Source of the DNA: Dyadobacter sp.
GTDB taxonomy: Bacteria > Bacteroidota > Bacteroidia > Cytophagales > Spirosomataceae
Assembly (NCBI RefSeq): GCF_017744695.1
Contig: NZ_JAGIAS010000012.1
Coordinates: forward strand, 1-64,000
Length of the DNA: 64,000 bases
Reading direction: 5' to 3'
Shown here: piece after piece, positions 1-9,082 of the stretch
Numbering within the stretch: position 1 is the stretch's first letter
Layout: every line of letters begins with the position of its first letter
Position numbers and translations under genes: made by a program
Notes under the pieces: model-generated
What the model was told of the DNA's origin: nothing
The model's input: only the letters and a program-made list of their open reading frames with translations
The model's database searches: none

Positions 1-3
1 CAG

Positions 4-45
4 GCTGTCGGCTGTCGGCTGTCGGCTGTCGGCTGTCGGCTGTCG
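4..45. repeat. Tandem 7-bp repeat, six copies of GCTGTCG
   Basis: Six perfect head-to-tail copies of GCTGTCG begin at base 4 and end at base 45. The array may continue to the left of the window. It lies about 130 bp upstream of an FtsX-type permease gene. No open reading frame covers it convincingly. The copies are identical, which suggests recent slippage. Function unknown. Confidence 0.9.
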
Positions 46-68
46 GCGAACATCGCCACTTACAAAAC

Positions 69-82
69 GTTCATTTTCGAAC
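69..82. promoter_or_regulatory. Possible operator GTTC-N6-GAAC upstream of FtsX permease
   Basis: A perfect 4+4 inverted repeat, GTTC-ATTTTC-GAAC, lies about 90 bp before the permease start. Closely similar 14-mers with one arm mismatch occur upstream of the other two FtsX permeases of the window (20329-20342 and 36783-36796). Shared position and spacing suggest a common regulator. The arms are short, so chance is possible. Confidence 0.3.
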
Positions 83-172
83 ATAAAAATCAATATAATT
101 CATTGTAAAACAACAATTTAAATCACTGGAATAAATTTTGCACGGGCCACTCCGAACCCAATCCGGACTCCG

Positions 173-2554
173 ATGCTTAAAAACTACCTCAAACTGGCTT
201 TTCGTAACCTGGTTAAAGACAAATTTTACAGCCTGATCAACATTCTCGGCCTTACCATTGGCGTTACCTGCGGCATGCTGCTGTTCCTGTATGTGGTGGA
301 TGAGCTTAGCTATGACCGTTACCACGAAAAAGCTTCCCGGATATACCGGATCGTATCTTACATCCGCGAACCGGACAAGGTCAACAAATGGGTGAGCACC
401 CAACCACCGCTCGTCAAAACCCTGAAACAGGATTATCCGTTCGTGGAGAACTACGTGCGCTTTTTTCCCAATGGCCGGATGGCATTCCGCCAAGGGGAGC
501 GCCGGTTTTACGAGGAAGATATTTACGCAGCCGACTCCACCGTCTTCGACGTTTTCACTTACCAGTTTGTAGAAGGCAACGCCAGGGCATTGCAGCAGCC
601 GGGCAGCGTCGTGCTCACCCGGCGCGTCGCAGAACGCTTTTTCGGCAAATCTCCCGCCCTGGGCCAGATATTGCAAACCAACGACAGTACTTCCTACAAA
701 GTCACAGGCGTGATTGAAGACGTGCCGAAAAATTCGCACTTCACATTCAATGCATTGGTGTCGCTGGACCAGAACCAACGCAATGCCGACGGATGGGGCG
801 GGTTTTATATCAACAGCTATTTATTGCTATCCAAAAACGCCGACCTGAAAAAACTGGAAGCAGGTTTCCCCGGTCTTTACGACAAATACATGTCGGGCAT
901 TTTCAAGCGCATGGGCATTCACATTACCTACCAGATGCAGCCGCTCACGAGCATCCACCTGCATTCCAAATTCGATGGGGAGGCCAATGGGGACATTGGT
1001 TATGTGTACACGTTCAGTGCGGTCGCGTTCTTTATGCTGTTGATCGCAAGCATCAATTACATGAACCTCGCCACCGCGCAGTCGGCCCGGCGGGCGAAGG
1101 AAGTGGGTTTGCGGAAAGTAATGGGCTCGCTCAAAGGCGCTCTCATCCGCCAGTTCCTCACCGAATCCATCCTGATTACGCTCATATCTCTGGTGGCGAG
1201 CCTCATTTTGGTGGCACTGTTGTTACCATTTTTCAATAATGTTTCTGGGAAAGCAATCAGCTATATGCAATTGCTAAGCCCCCAGTTTGTCCTTATCGGC
1301 CTCGCAGTCGTCGTATTTACCGGGTTGGTCAGTGGCAGTTACCCGGCATTCTACCTGTCGTCGTTCGAGCCTGCCAGTGTGTTGAAAGGAACGTTCAAGG
1401 CGCGAGGGGGCGGCTTTTTCAGGAAAGCACTGGTAGTCACTCAGTTTTCGATCTCGCTGATCATGCTTATCTGTACCTGGATCGTCTACCAGCAGCTGAA
1501 TTACATGCGGAACAAGGACATGGGCTACGACCGGGAACAGGTACTCACGATTGACTACCAGGACAATCAACCCAAAGACAAATACAATGCATTCAGAAAG
1601 GAACTGCTCGATAACCCGAATATCCGGAGCGTGGCATCCGCGTCGGCGCCGGTAAGTAATATCGGAGGCAGGATCATTTTCACGGTCGAATCCAATACCG
1701 GAATGAAGGAAATGGGTTTCAAACCAACGGCGATCGACCATGATTATCTCAAAACAATGGGCATGAAACTCGTCGCTGGCCGGAATTTTTCGGACGAACT
1801 ACCCGCCGATACGGCCAACAGCGTGCTGGTCAATGAAGCTGCCGTAAAACGGATGAACTGGAAAGAACCGATCGGCAAGAAGATTATCCTCGGTACGGTT
1901 CCGGCCGATGGCAAAAATCCACCGCCTACCACCCAGGTAGCGGGCGTGGTGCGGGATTTTCACCAACAATCGTTGTATAACCCCATTGAGCCGATGATCA
2001 TGGTGTACCGCCGGGCCAATGGCGTCATACACATTAAAATCAAGACCGAAAACACGGCCCAAACCCTGGAATACATCGGTAAAAAATGGCAGGAGACCTA
2101 CCCCGACAAGCTATTCGAATACCGTTTCCTTGACCAGGATTTCGAGAATGCCTACCACGCCGACGAATTGCGTGGAAAAATCTGCACCGCATTTTCCGGC
2201 CTCACCATCCTGATTGCATGCCTGGGGCTGTTTGGCCTGGCGACATTCACGACCGAGCAGCGTGTGAAAGAAATCGGTGTACGGAAAGTATTGGGCGGGT
2301 CGGTTTCCAGTGTCGTGCTGCTGTTGTCCAGAGATTTCACAAGGCTTGTACTGTTCTCCTTCCCGATCGCCATACCGGTGGCTTACTTTGCGATGAACCG
2401 CTGGTTGCAGAGTTTTCCTTACAAGGCGGATATGAGCATCTGGATCTTTATCGCGTCCTGCGTGGCCACGCTGCTGATCTGCTGGCTGACGGTCATTTAT
2501 CAATCCCTGAAAGCCGCGTTGGCCAATCCGGTCCAATCGCTGCGTTCGGAATGA
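173..2554 (+). CDS. FtsX-type ABC transporter permease (MacB-like, large)
   Basis: A 793-residue inner-membrane protein. An N-terminal transmembrane helix (about residues 21-43) is followed by a MacB-like periplasmic core, three TM helices with the FtsX signature RAKEVGLRKVMG (about 310-330), a second periplasmic core, and a C-terminal FtsX unit with RVKEIGVRKVLGG (about 695-710). This duplicated layout of about 800 residues is typical of Bacteroidota permeases. The ATPase is not encoded nearby, so it must come from elsewhere. The start is the ATG giving MLKNYLKLAFR, conserved in its paralogues here. A TAAATTTTG box about 40 bp upstream may be the -7 element. The substrate is unknown; export or membrane-stress roles are family-level guesses. 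Confidence 0.9.
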   Translation: MLKNYLKLAFRNLVKDKFYSLINILGLTIGVTCGMLLFLYVVDELSYDRYHEKASRIYRIVSYIREPDKVNKWVSTQPPLVKTLKQDYPFVENYVRFFPNGRMAFRQGERRFYEEDIYAADSTVFDVFTYQFVEGNARALQQPGSVVLTRRVAERFFGKSPALGQILQTNDSTSYKVTGVIEDVPKNSHFTFNALVSLDQNQRNADGWGGFYINSYLLLSKNADLKKLEAGFPGLYDKYMSGIFKRMGIHITYQMQPLTSIHLHSKFDGEANGDIGYVYTFSAVAFFMLLIASINYMNLATAQSARRAKEVGLRKVMGSLKGALIRQFLTESILITLISLVASLILVALLLPFFNNVSGKAISYMQLLSPQFVLIGLAVVVFTGLVSGSYPAFYLSSFEPASVLKGTFKARGGGFFRKALVVTQFSISLIMLICTWIVYQQLNYMRNKDMGYDREQVLTIDYQDNQPKDKYNAFRKELLDNPNIRSVASASAPVSNIGGRIIFTVESNTGMKEMGFKPTAIDHDYLKTMGMKLVAGRNFSDELPADTANSVLVNEAAVKRMNWKEPIGKKIILGTVPADGKNPPPTTQVAGVVRDFHQQSLYNPIEPMIMVYRRANGVIHIKIKTENTAQTLEYIGKKWQETYPDKLFEYRFLDQDFENAYHADELRGKICTAFSGLTILIACLGLFGLATFTTEQRVKEIGVRKVLGGSVSSVVLLLSRDFTRLVLFSFPIAIPVAYFAMNRWLQSFPYKADMSIWIFIASCVATLLICWLTVIYQSLKAALANPVQSLRSE

Positions 2555-2571
2555 TGCATACGAGAGCCGGG

Positions 2572-4152
2572 TCATTGCATTTTTAAGCGCTCTTCTTCGA
2601 GGTCGATCAGGAAAAGCTGTTCCCGGATGATTTCCTCGTCCATGGCAGGGTCCTTATTGGCCTCGACGATGTATTCGCGCTGACTTTCGAGCATTTCCAG
2701 AAAGATTAGTTTGGTTTTGTGGTTCATCCAGTCGTCGTCGGAGGCTCTGAGCTTTTCTTCCCAATGCTGCAAAAGCTTTCGCATGCCGTCGTGGCCATCG
2801 AAATCCCTTTCATACTTGCTCCGCAGAAATACGTAGGTGTGCTCGCGCAGGCCTTGTTTCAGGCGCTTCCGCATGTCCTCGGGCGACTCGGTGTTCAGCC
2901 GTTCGAAAATGTTGGCCCGCCGGATCATATAAGGCAATGTGAGGCCCTGTACCAGCAAGGTGAGCAGGATCACCACAAAAGTGATGAAGAGGATCAGATT
3001 CCGGTAAGGGAATTCGGTGCCGCTATCGAGCATGACTGGTATCGACAGCGCCGCGGCCAGTGATACCACGCCACGCATGCCTGTCCAGCCCAGAAATACC
3101 GGAATAAGCCACTGCCTTCGCCGGGAACCCGCGCGGGGTACCACGGCAGGCCGGAAGATCATCGTGGCGATCATCGCCGCATAAGAGCTGATCAACCTCG
3201 CCACCACCAGCACAACGGTTACCAACACGCCATAACCGATTGCCGTCTGCAATGGCATACCTTTCAATCTTAGCCCTTCCACTATTTCGGGAAGTTCGAG
3301 GCCAATCAGCAGAAACACGATGCCGTTCAGGATAAATACGAAACTTTCCCAAACGCTGTAACCGCGGATACGGCTGGAACTGCTCAGAAATTGCAAACGA
3401 CGGTTGGCCATAAACAGCCCTCCGCTTACCACCGCCAGCACGCCCGAGCTATGAAGCTGTTCGGCAATCCAGTAGAGAAAATAGGGTTCTATCAGTGTAA
3501 AAGCTATGTCCGAAGGTGCGTCGGTGGGTAAGCGCCGGTGCGCTTGTACGAAAACCCAGCCCAGCGCCAGCCCGATACCCACGCCGCCAATCACCATCCA
3601 GAAAAAACTCAGCGTCGCATCCTGCCACACAAATTGCCCCGAAGCTACCGCCAGCAATGCGAAACGGAAGATAATGAGCGAGGAAGCGTCGTTCAGCAGG
3701 CTCTCCCCTTCCAGGATAGCGGAAGTCGAGGTCGGGATCTTCACAAACCGCGTGATGGCACCGATACTGACCGCGTCCGGAGGAGATACAATGCCGCCCA
3801 GCAGGAAGCCTAACGCTAGTGTAAAACCCGGAATGAAATGGCTGGTAACAATGGCAACAGACAATGCAGTAAAGAAAACCACCAGAAAAGCAAAACTGCT
3901 GATAATCCGCCACCATTTCTTCATCTCCTTGAAAGAGATCGTCCACGTAGCTTCAAAGAGCAGCGGTGGAAGCATAATAAAAAAAATCAGGTCGGGGTCG
4001 ATTTTCACTACCGGCAGCCCGGGTACAAGGCTCGTCAGCAACCCCGCGACGACCAGTAATATCGGGTAAGCAATCCGCAGCTTACTGGCCAGCATACAGA
4101 GCAGAACTACTGCCGCGACCATCGCCAGCAAAAAAGGTAAAATACTATGCAT
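2572..4152 (-). CDS. Na+/H+ antiporter, CPA1 family (NhaP-like)
   Basis: A 526-residue integral membrane protein with about 12 hydrophobic segments over the first 420 residues and a soluble, charged C-terminal tail of about 110 residues. The segment EGESLLNDASSLI is the CPA1 ion-site motif, with the conserved Asn-Asp pair. Family role is exchange of Na+ or K+ for H+ across the inner membrane. I chose the ATG at 4152 (MHSILPFLLAM) because it begins right at the first TM helix. An in-frame GTG at 4194 would add 14 unlikely residues. The gene is convergent with the permease at 173-2554, with only 17 bp between them. The transported ion cannot be told from the sequence. Confidence 0.92.
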   Translation of the reverse strand: MHSILPFLLAMVAAVVLLCMLASKLRIAYPILLVVAGLLTSLVPGLPVVKIDPDLIFFIMLPPLLFEATWTISFKEMKKWWRIISSFAFLVVFFTALSVAIVTSHFIPGFTLALGFLLGGIVSPPDAVSIGAITRFVKIPTSTSAILEGESLLNDASSLIIFRFALLAVASGQFVWQDATLSFFWMVIGGVGIGLALGWVFVQAHRRLPTDAPSDIAFTLIEPYFLYWIAEQLHSSGVLAVVSGGLFMANRRLQFLSSSSRIRGYSVWESFVFILNGIVFLLIGLELPEIVEGLRLKGMPLQTAIGYGVLVTVVLVVARLISSYAAMIATMIFRPAVVPRAGSRRRQWLIPVFLGWTGMRGVVSLAAALSIPVMLDSGTEFPYRNLILFITFVVILLTLLVQGLTLPYMIRRANIFERLNTESPEDMRKRLKQGLREHTYVFLRSKYERDFDGHDGMRKLLQHWEEKLRASDDDWMNHKTKLIFLEMLESQREYIVEANKDPAMDEEIIREQLFLIDLEEERLKMQ

Positions 4153-4304
4153 GAAAATCAGCGTTTCTTGATCATGCAAAATAGAAAAACACACCGAATC
4201 CGGCGGTCTTTCTAAACCTAATTTCCGGGTATTCTGTTGCTGATTTTACAAGGGCATCTCGCAGAAAGCAAAAATGCAGGGCCCATTTACATCAACAAAT
4301 TGGA

Positions 4305-5255
4305 ATGAATACCTGTCCATACAGCAATACCTTCGGCAAAATGCCCCGATTCCGGGCCTGGTGGTTTTACGCAACACTCGGTAGTTTAATGTTTTCCTGC
4401 AAAGTCAGTGTACCCGCGGAACATGACGGGAAAGCGGCCTACCACGACCTTCTCGTGCATGGCGGTGATTCGGCAACGGTAGCACATCGCTATGTGGGTC
4501 TGGAAAACACCGTCAATTTCAGGGACCTTGGCGGTTTAAGGACCAGGGATGGCAAGACCGTTCGAAAGGGGATGATTTATCGCTCCGACAATCTCTCGAA
4601 ACTCGAAACAGGCCAATTCGGACAATTCAACGACCTGCGGATTGCCAGCGTGTACGACCTCCGTACCGATCACGAAATCAAAGGAAAAGAAGACCATTTA
4701 CCTGCCCAGGTGCGCTACCTGCATACACCGGTTGTGGAAGACAATGCCGGAGAAATCAAGGGGTTGAAAAAACGCGTGCTCAACGGGAAGATCACCGAAC
4801 AGGAAGCGAAAGACATGACCGCCAAATTCTACGCCGACGCGGTAACCGTCCATGTGGGCGCGGTGAAGGCGATCCTGAACGGCATTACTTCTTCGGAGCA
4901 ACCGGTACTTTACCATTGTTCGGCGGGAAAAGACCGGACCGGCATTGTCTCAGCCCTGATTTTGTCCATCTTGAATGTGGACCGGCAGGTGATCGTCGAC
5001 GACTACATGTTATCCAACTACTACCGCCGCAACCGGGCCGAAAAAACGCTGGGGAAGGCAAAGCTCGGGCGCGTTATCAAGCCGAAACTGAATATGGACG
5101 CTATCGAGATCCTTTCGACCGTCGACGAAAGCTTCATTAATGCTACATTCAATGCCATCGACAGTACTTACGGCGGGATCGGGCCGTTCATCGAAAACCA
5201 GCTTGGAATCGATCAGGCGGCCCGGCTGAAATTGATCGCCAAGTTTACCGAATGA
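4305..5255 (+). CDS. Secreted tyrosine/dual-specificity phosphatase
   Basis: A 316-residue protein of the bacterial Tyr-phosphatase (Y_phosphatase3, PtpB-like) family. The active-site P-loop HCSAGKDRTG lies at residues 204-213, with nucleophile Cys205 and Arg211 in CX5R spacing. The N-terminal NFRDLGGLRT motif is characteristic of this family. The N-terminus has a hydrophobic stretch ending in LMFSCK, a plausible lipobox, so it is probably an exported lipoprotein. An internal ATG at 4341 (MPRFRAWW) sits nearer the hydrophobic segment and may be the true start. It is divergent from the antiporter gene. The substrate, protein or phospholipid, is not known. Confidence 0.85.
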   Translation: MNTCPYSNTFGKMPRFRAWWFYATLGSLMFSCKVSVPAEHDGKAAYHDLLVHGGDSATVAHRYVGLENTVNFRDLGGLRTRDGKTVRKGMIYRSDNLSKLETGQFGQFNDLRIASVYDLRTDHEIKGKEDHLPAQVRYLHTPVVEDNAGEIKGLKKRVLNGKITEQEAKDMTAKFYADAVTVHVGAVKAILNGITSSEQPVLYHCSAGKDRTGIVSALILSILNVDRQVIVDDYMLSNYYRRNRAEKTLGKAKLGRVIKPKLNMDAIEILSTVDESFINATFNAIDSTYGGIGPFIENQLGIDQAARLKLIAKFTE

Positions 5256-5310
5256 TCGATACGAGCGGTGATAAAATTCACGCTGGCAAAAAAATTGTTT
5301 AGTATTGCGT

Positions 5311-6405
5311 ATGAAAAGTACCGTACTATTGGCCATACTGGGAATATTACTGACCGCATCGGGGTGTATCAAACCGGAAGCGGAAAACATGGAGGCTGAT
5401 ATCCTGGTAATGACATTGCCGGATTCCGTACTGATATCCCCGCCATCCATTACCAATACCAGCGTTACCGCGTTTGTCAATTTCTCCAAGCTTAATATCA
5501 AAGCCGTAGCGCCGCAGTTCACCATCACAGAGGGCGCCAGCATACAACCGGCTTCGGGTACCCCTCAGGATTTTTCCAAACCCGTAACCTACACAGTTAC
5601 CTCCCAGGATGGGCATTGGCAGAAACAATACCGGGTCAGCTTGCTGCAAAACCTGGCGCCGGACAACTTCATGTTTGAAAACTGGACGGTCAATCCCGAC
5701 GGCAACTATTACGTCCCGTACGAACTCGTCGAAGGCGAGCACCAGAATATCTGGGCATCGGGTAACAGCGGCTTTTCGCTGATTGCACCGGAAAAACAGC
5801 CGGAAGCCTACCCTACCCAACGCAGTAGCGATGCCAAACAGGGGCAATATGCCGCGTATCTTGAAACCAAATCAACCGGTGCGCTGGGTGCACTGGTAGG
5901 CATGCCCATTGCACCGGGCAATCTCTTTCTGGGCAGCTTCGACGCTGCGAAAGCGTTGACAGCCCCGCTGGAAGCAACCGTTTTTGGCGTTCCGTTCAAT
6001 AAGAAACCGCTGCGGCTCACTGGTTGGTACAAGTACATTTCAGGTGGACCGGTCACGGATAAAACGGGCAAGCCCATCACCCCGGAGCAGCAGGACGTTT
6101 GCGACATTTATGCAGTGCTTTTCAAGGCGAGTCCTGAAAAACCGTTTCTCAACGGTGCCAATATCCTCACCGATCCCACTGTGGTGGCGATTGCCCAGCT
6201 GGCCTCCGGCGCGCCCACATCCGGCAGCGGCTACCAGGCATTCAACCTGCTGTTCAGCTACAAATTGGAAATCAACGCGGACGACCTGGCCGCATTTGCC
6301 TATAAAATTGCCATCGTGTTTTCTTCCAGCAAAAATGGCGCGGTCTTTGAAGGAGCCGTCGGCAGCAAGTTATATATCGACGACGTGCAGATCGTTACGC
6401 AATAA
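5311..6405 (+). CDS. PCMD-domain lipoprotein
   Basis: A 364-residue lipoprotein. The signal peptide ends at TASGC, a clear lipobox. Residues about 30-115 look like a small beta-sandwich (DUF5018-type repeats). The rest, starting FMFENWTVNPDG, has the features of the PCMD domain: an opening FENW, a W-ASGNSGF segment, and a YPTQRS-G-YAAYLET region. The domain is a putative carbohydrate-metabolism or binding module of Bacteroidota. A TTG six bases earlier is in frame, but ATG at 5311 gives a standard signal peptide. It is followed 18 bp later by a small beta-barrel gene, a pairing common for this family, so the two are probably an envelope complex. Ligand unknown. Confidence 0.8.
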   Translation: MKSTVLLAILGILLTASGCIKPEAENMEADILVMTLPDSVLISPPSITNTSVTAFVNFSKLNIKAVAPQFTITEGASIQPASGTPQDFSKPVTYTVTSQDGHWQKQYRVSLLQNLAPDNFMFENWTVNPDGNYYVPYELVEGEHQNIWASGNSGFSLIAPEKQPEAYPTQRSSDAKQGQYAAYLETKSTGALGALVGMPIAPGNLFLGSFDAAKALTAPLEATVFGVPFNKKPLRLTGWYKYISGGPVTDKTGKPITPEQQDVCDIYAVLFKASPEKPFLNGANILTDPTVVAIAQLASGAPTSGSGYQAFNLLFSYKLEINADDLAAFAYKIAIVFSSSKNGAVFEGAVGSKLYIDDVQIVTQ

Positions 6406-6423
6406 TATTTCAAAACCATCCCG

Positions 6424-7167
6424 ATGAAACGTCTCCATTTGCTGCTCCTTTTACTGGCTATTGCGTTCGAAACCACCGCTCAGAACGGAAAAAAAATTTC
6501 GTTCAATGCCAGGGCGGGATTTTCGGTCGGGGCCGTCACACCGGTGCGCATGCCCGAGTCGATCCGGAAAATAGAATCTTACGATCCGGGATTGCTGCCA
6601 AGCCTGGAAGTGGGGCTGGACTACCGGTTTACCGAAAAGCTGGGGGTAGCAACCGCCCTGCGGTTTGAGCAAAAAGGAATGACTACCGACGCGCGTGTAA
6701 AAGCTTACTATACCACTTTCAACGAAGCCGGCAGCGAAGGGAATCAGTCGGTGACGGGCTATTTCACGGGACGGGTCACCACGAAAATCAAAAACAGTTA
6801 CCTGACGCTTCCGCTGCATTTGACCTACCATCCCGACAACGATTTCAGCTTCAAGGCAGGCGGATTTCTATCGGTGTTGCTCGACGCCCGCTTCTCGGGT
6901 CACGCACGCGACGGGTACATACGTCACGAAACGCCCATAGGCGAACGCGAGAATATCGACGCCGCCTCATATGATTTCGCATATAATGTCAGGCGGTTCA
7001 ATGCCGGTGTCGAAATCGGTGCCGATTATCATTTCAGCCGTCACGTTTTTGCTTCTGCAAACCTGAACTACGCATTGTCGCCGCTGATGGATCCGGAATT
7101 CCATAGCATCGCTTTCGGCATGCACAATATTTACCTTAACCTCGGAATCGGATACCGGTTTCACTGA
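6424..7167 (+). CDS. Outer-membrane beta-barrel protein (PorT/OmpW-like)
   Basis: A 247-residue protein with a signal peptide cut near TTAQN. The mature part alternates polar and hydrophobic residues in strand-length units and ends in a C-terminal aromatic strand, LNLGIGYRFH, the classical signature for insertion of an outer-membrane barrel. Length and pattern fit the eight-stranded OMP_b-brl_2 family. It begins 18 bp after the PCMD lipoprotein and is probably cotranscribed with it and with the M61 peptidase 17 bp downstream. No catalytic motif is visible; a structural or adhesion role is inference only. Confidence 0.82.
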   Translation: MKRLHLLLLLLAIAFETTAQNGKKISFNARAGFSVGAVTPVRMPESIRKIESYDPGLLPSLEVGLDYRFTEKLGVATALRFEQKGMTTDARVKAYYTTFNEAGSEGNQSVTGYFTGRVTTKIKNSYLTLPLHLTYHPDNDFSFKAGGFLSVLLDARFSGHARDGYIRHETPIGERENIDAASYDFAYNVRRFNAGVEIGADYHFSRHVFASANLNYALSPLMDPEFHSIAFGMHNIYLNLGIGYRFH

Positions 7168-7184
7168 ACGCTATTAAAACCCCT

Positions 7185-9047
7185 ATGAAATCACATTTTT
7201 TGCCCGGGCTGTTGCTCACAGCCATTTTGTATTCCTGCGCAGGCAGCAAACCCGGTCCCGCTTCCGGCTCCAAAGCAGTAGAAGTTGGGATTGACCTCGT
7301 CCATGTCGATGCCGATCGCGTGCGCGTAACCGTCACGCCCCCCGCGCAGACAGGCGAGGTGGCTACGTATAATTTTCCCAAGATTATCCCCGGCACCTAC
7401 GCCATTGCCGATTACGGCCGGTATGTGCAGGATATCCAGGCTTTCGATAAAAAAGGCAAGGCACTGCGCGTAACCCGCACCGATTCGAACACAGTTACCA
7501 TTTCACCCTCCAGGAAGCTCGCCCGCATTTCCTACCTGGTGGGCGACACTTTCGATACGGAAGTGGAAAGCGACCCTTTTGGCGAGAACAATAAAACCAT
7601 TTTTTCTCCCGCTGGGACCAATATCGAGGCGGGAAAGCACTTTCTGCTGAATATGGCGGGGTTCGTAGGCTACTTCTCCGGACAAACCGAAACTCCGTAC
7701 CGGATCACCGTTTCACACCCCGAGACGCTCTACGGCACCACAGCGCTTGTGGATACCGACAATGATACCCGCAAGGACGTGTTCCAGATCCCGCGTTACC
7801 CGGATGTAATCGATAACCCTGTGATGTACGCCGCGCCGGATACTTTCTCCTTCAAGGTAGACGGCATGGAGGTGCTGCTGGGCATTTACTCACAGCGCGG
7901 CAACATTCACGCCTCGGCATTGAAACCCGACCTGGAAAAGATGATGCGCGCGCAGAAAAAGTTTCTGGGCAAAATCAACGATACGCCTAAATACGCGGTG
8001 CTCACCTACGTGTCGTCCGGTGCGGCCAACGACGCCAAGGGCATCGGCGCATTGGAACACAATGCCTCCACAACGGCGGTTTTCAGGGAGCCGATGAAAA
8101 GTAAGGACCTGATCCACGTGATCAGCCATGAGTTCTTCCATACCATCGCGCCGCTGAAAGTGCATTCGAAGGAAATCCATTATTTCGATTTCAATGCGCC
8201 TAAAATGAGCCAGCATTTATGGTTCTATGAGGGGGTTACCGAGTATTTTTCCAACCTTTTCCAGGTAAATCAGGGACTTATCGGGCCGGATGCATTTTAT
8301 GATTTAATGGCCAAAAAGGTGGAGCAATCGCAGTCCTATTCCGACAGCCTTTCTTTCACCGAAATGAGCCGGAATATCCTCGATCCGAAGCTGAAACCCC
8401 AGTACCCGAACGTTTACGAAAAGGGCGCGCTCATCGCCATGTGCCTCGACATTGTGATCCGTGAGCAAACTCAGGGCCAGCGTGGCCTGCTGTGGCTCAT
8501 GGGTGAATTGTCTCAAAAATACGGCCCTCAAAAGCCCTTCGACGACACCGAACTGATTCCGGTCATTACGCAGATAGCCGGTCCCGAAGCGGGCGCCTTC
8601 CTGGACAAACACGTAGTCATGGGAGAACCGATCCGCTATGAAGATTTCCTCGGCAAAGTAGGTCTCAAAAAGCAGACGATCCCCTTCCCCGAACCGATCG
8701 TTTTCCTGCGCAACGACGTCATTTACATCAAACCGGATGCCTCGCGTACGCACGTACTCGCGCACGCGCCCGACAACCAGAACGAGTTTTACAAAAGCCT
8801 GGGCATACAGGATGACGACGTATTCGTGGAGTTCAACGGAATACCGGTCGACCCGAAAAACCTGATGGCACTCGTTTACCTCGGTTACGACCTCGACGAA
8901 GGCAGTCCGATCACCGTAAAGGTGAACCGGAACGGTCAGGACATGGAGCTGAAAGGTACGGTCAAACTCAATTACAAAGACGGCGACGGCTTCCGTTTCG
9001 GCGACGATTCGAAAAAAGCTTTGAATGAAGCCTGGCTGAAAAACTAG
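7185..9047 (+). CDS. M61 family metallopeptidase with PDZ domain
   Basis: A 620-residue lipoprotein-like peptidase. The signal peptide ends with ILYSCAG, a lipobox. The N-terminal beta-rich domain (about 30-230) matches the M61 N-terminal region. The gluzincin zinc motif HEFFH is at residues 315-319, followed by FYEGVTEYFS, which supplies the third zinc ligand (Glu349 or Glu353). A PDZ-like module occupies about residues 500-600. The family contains glycyl aminopeptidases, acting in the periplasm. It is the last gene of a run with the PCMD lipoprotein and the barrel. Its 3' end overlaps a hairpin shared with the convergent rph-like gene. Confidence 0.88.
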   Translation: MKSHFLPGLLLTAILYSCAGSKPGPASGSKAVEVGIDLVHVDADRVRVTVTPPAQTGEVATYNFPKIIPGTYAIADYGRYVQDIQAFDKKGKALRVTRTDSNTVTISPSRKLARISYLVGDTFDTEVESDPFGENNKTIFSPAGTNIEAGKHFLLNMAGFVGYFSGQTETPYRITVSHPETLYGTTALVDTDNDTRKDVFQIPRYPDVIDNPVMYAAPDTFSFKVDGMEVLLGIYSQRGNIHASALKPDLEKMMRAQKKFLGKINDTPKYAVLTYVSSGAANDAKGIGALEHNASTTAVFREPMKSKDLIHVISHEFFHTIAPLKVHSKEIHYFDFNAPKMSQHLWFYEGVTEYFSNLFQVNQGLIGPDAFYDLMAKKVEQSQSYSDSLSFTEMSRNILDPKLKPQYPNVYEKGALIAMCLDIVIREQTQGQRGLLWLMGELSQKYGPQKPFDDTELIPVITQIAGPEAGAFLDKHVVMGEPIRYEDFLGKVGLKKQTIPFPEPIVFLRNDVIYIKPDASRTHVLAHAPDNQNEFYKSLGIQDDDVFVEFNGIPVDPKNLMALVYLGYDLDEGSPITVKVNRNGQDMELKGTVKLNYKDGDGFRFGDDSKKALNEAWLKN

Positions 9048-9063
9048 GCCAGGCTTGCATTCA
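9022..9063 (-). terminator. Intrinsic terminator for the rph-like operon
   Basis: The arms 9028-9036 (AAGCCTGGC) and 9048-9056 (GCCAGGCTT) pair perfectly and are extended by TGAATG/CATTCA, one base apart. On the minus strand the stem is followed by a T run (complement of 9013-9018). On the plus strand no T tract follows. It therefore ends transcription of the minus-strand operon inside the tail of the M61 gene. Confidence 0.7.
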
Positions 9064-9082
9064 GCCGTGTGTGCACGTGGCG

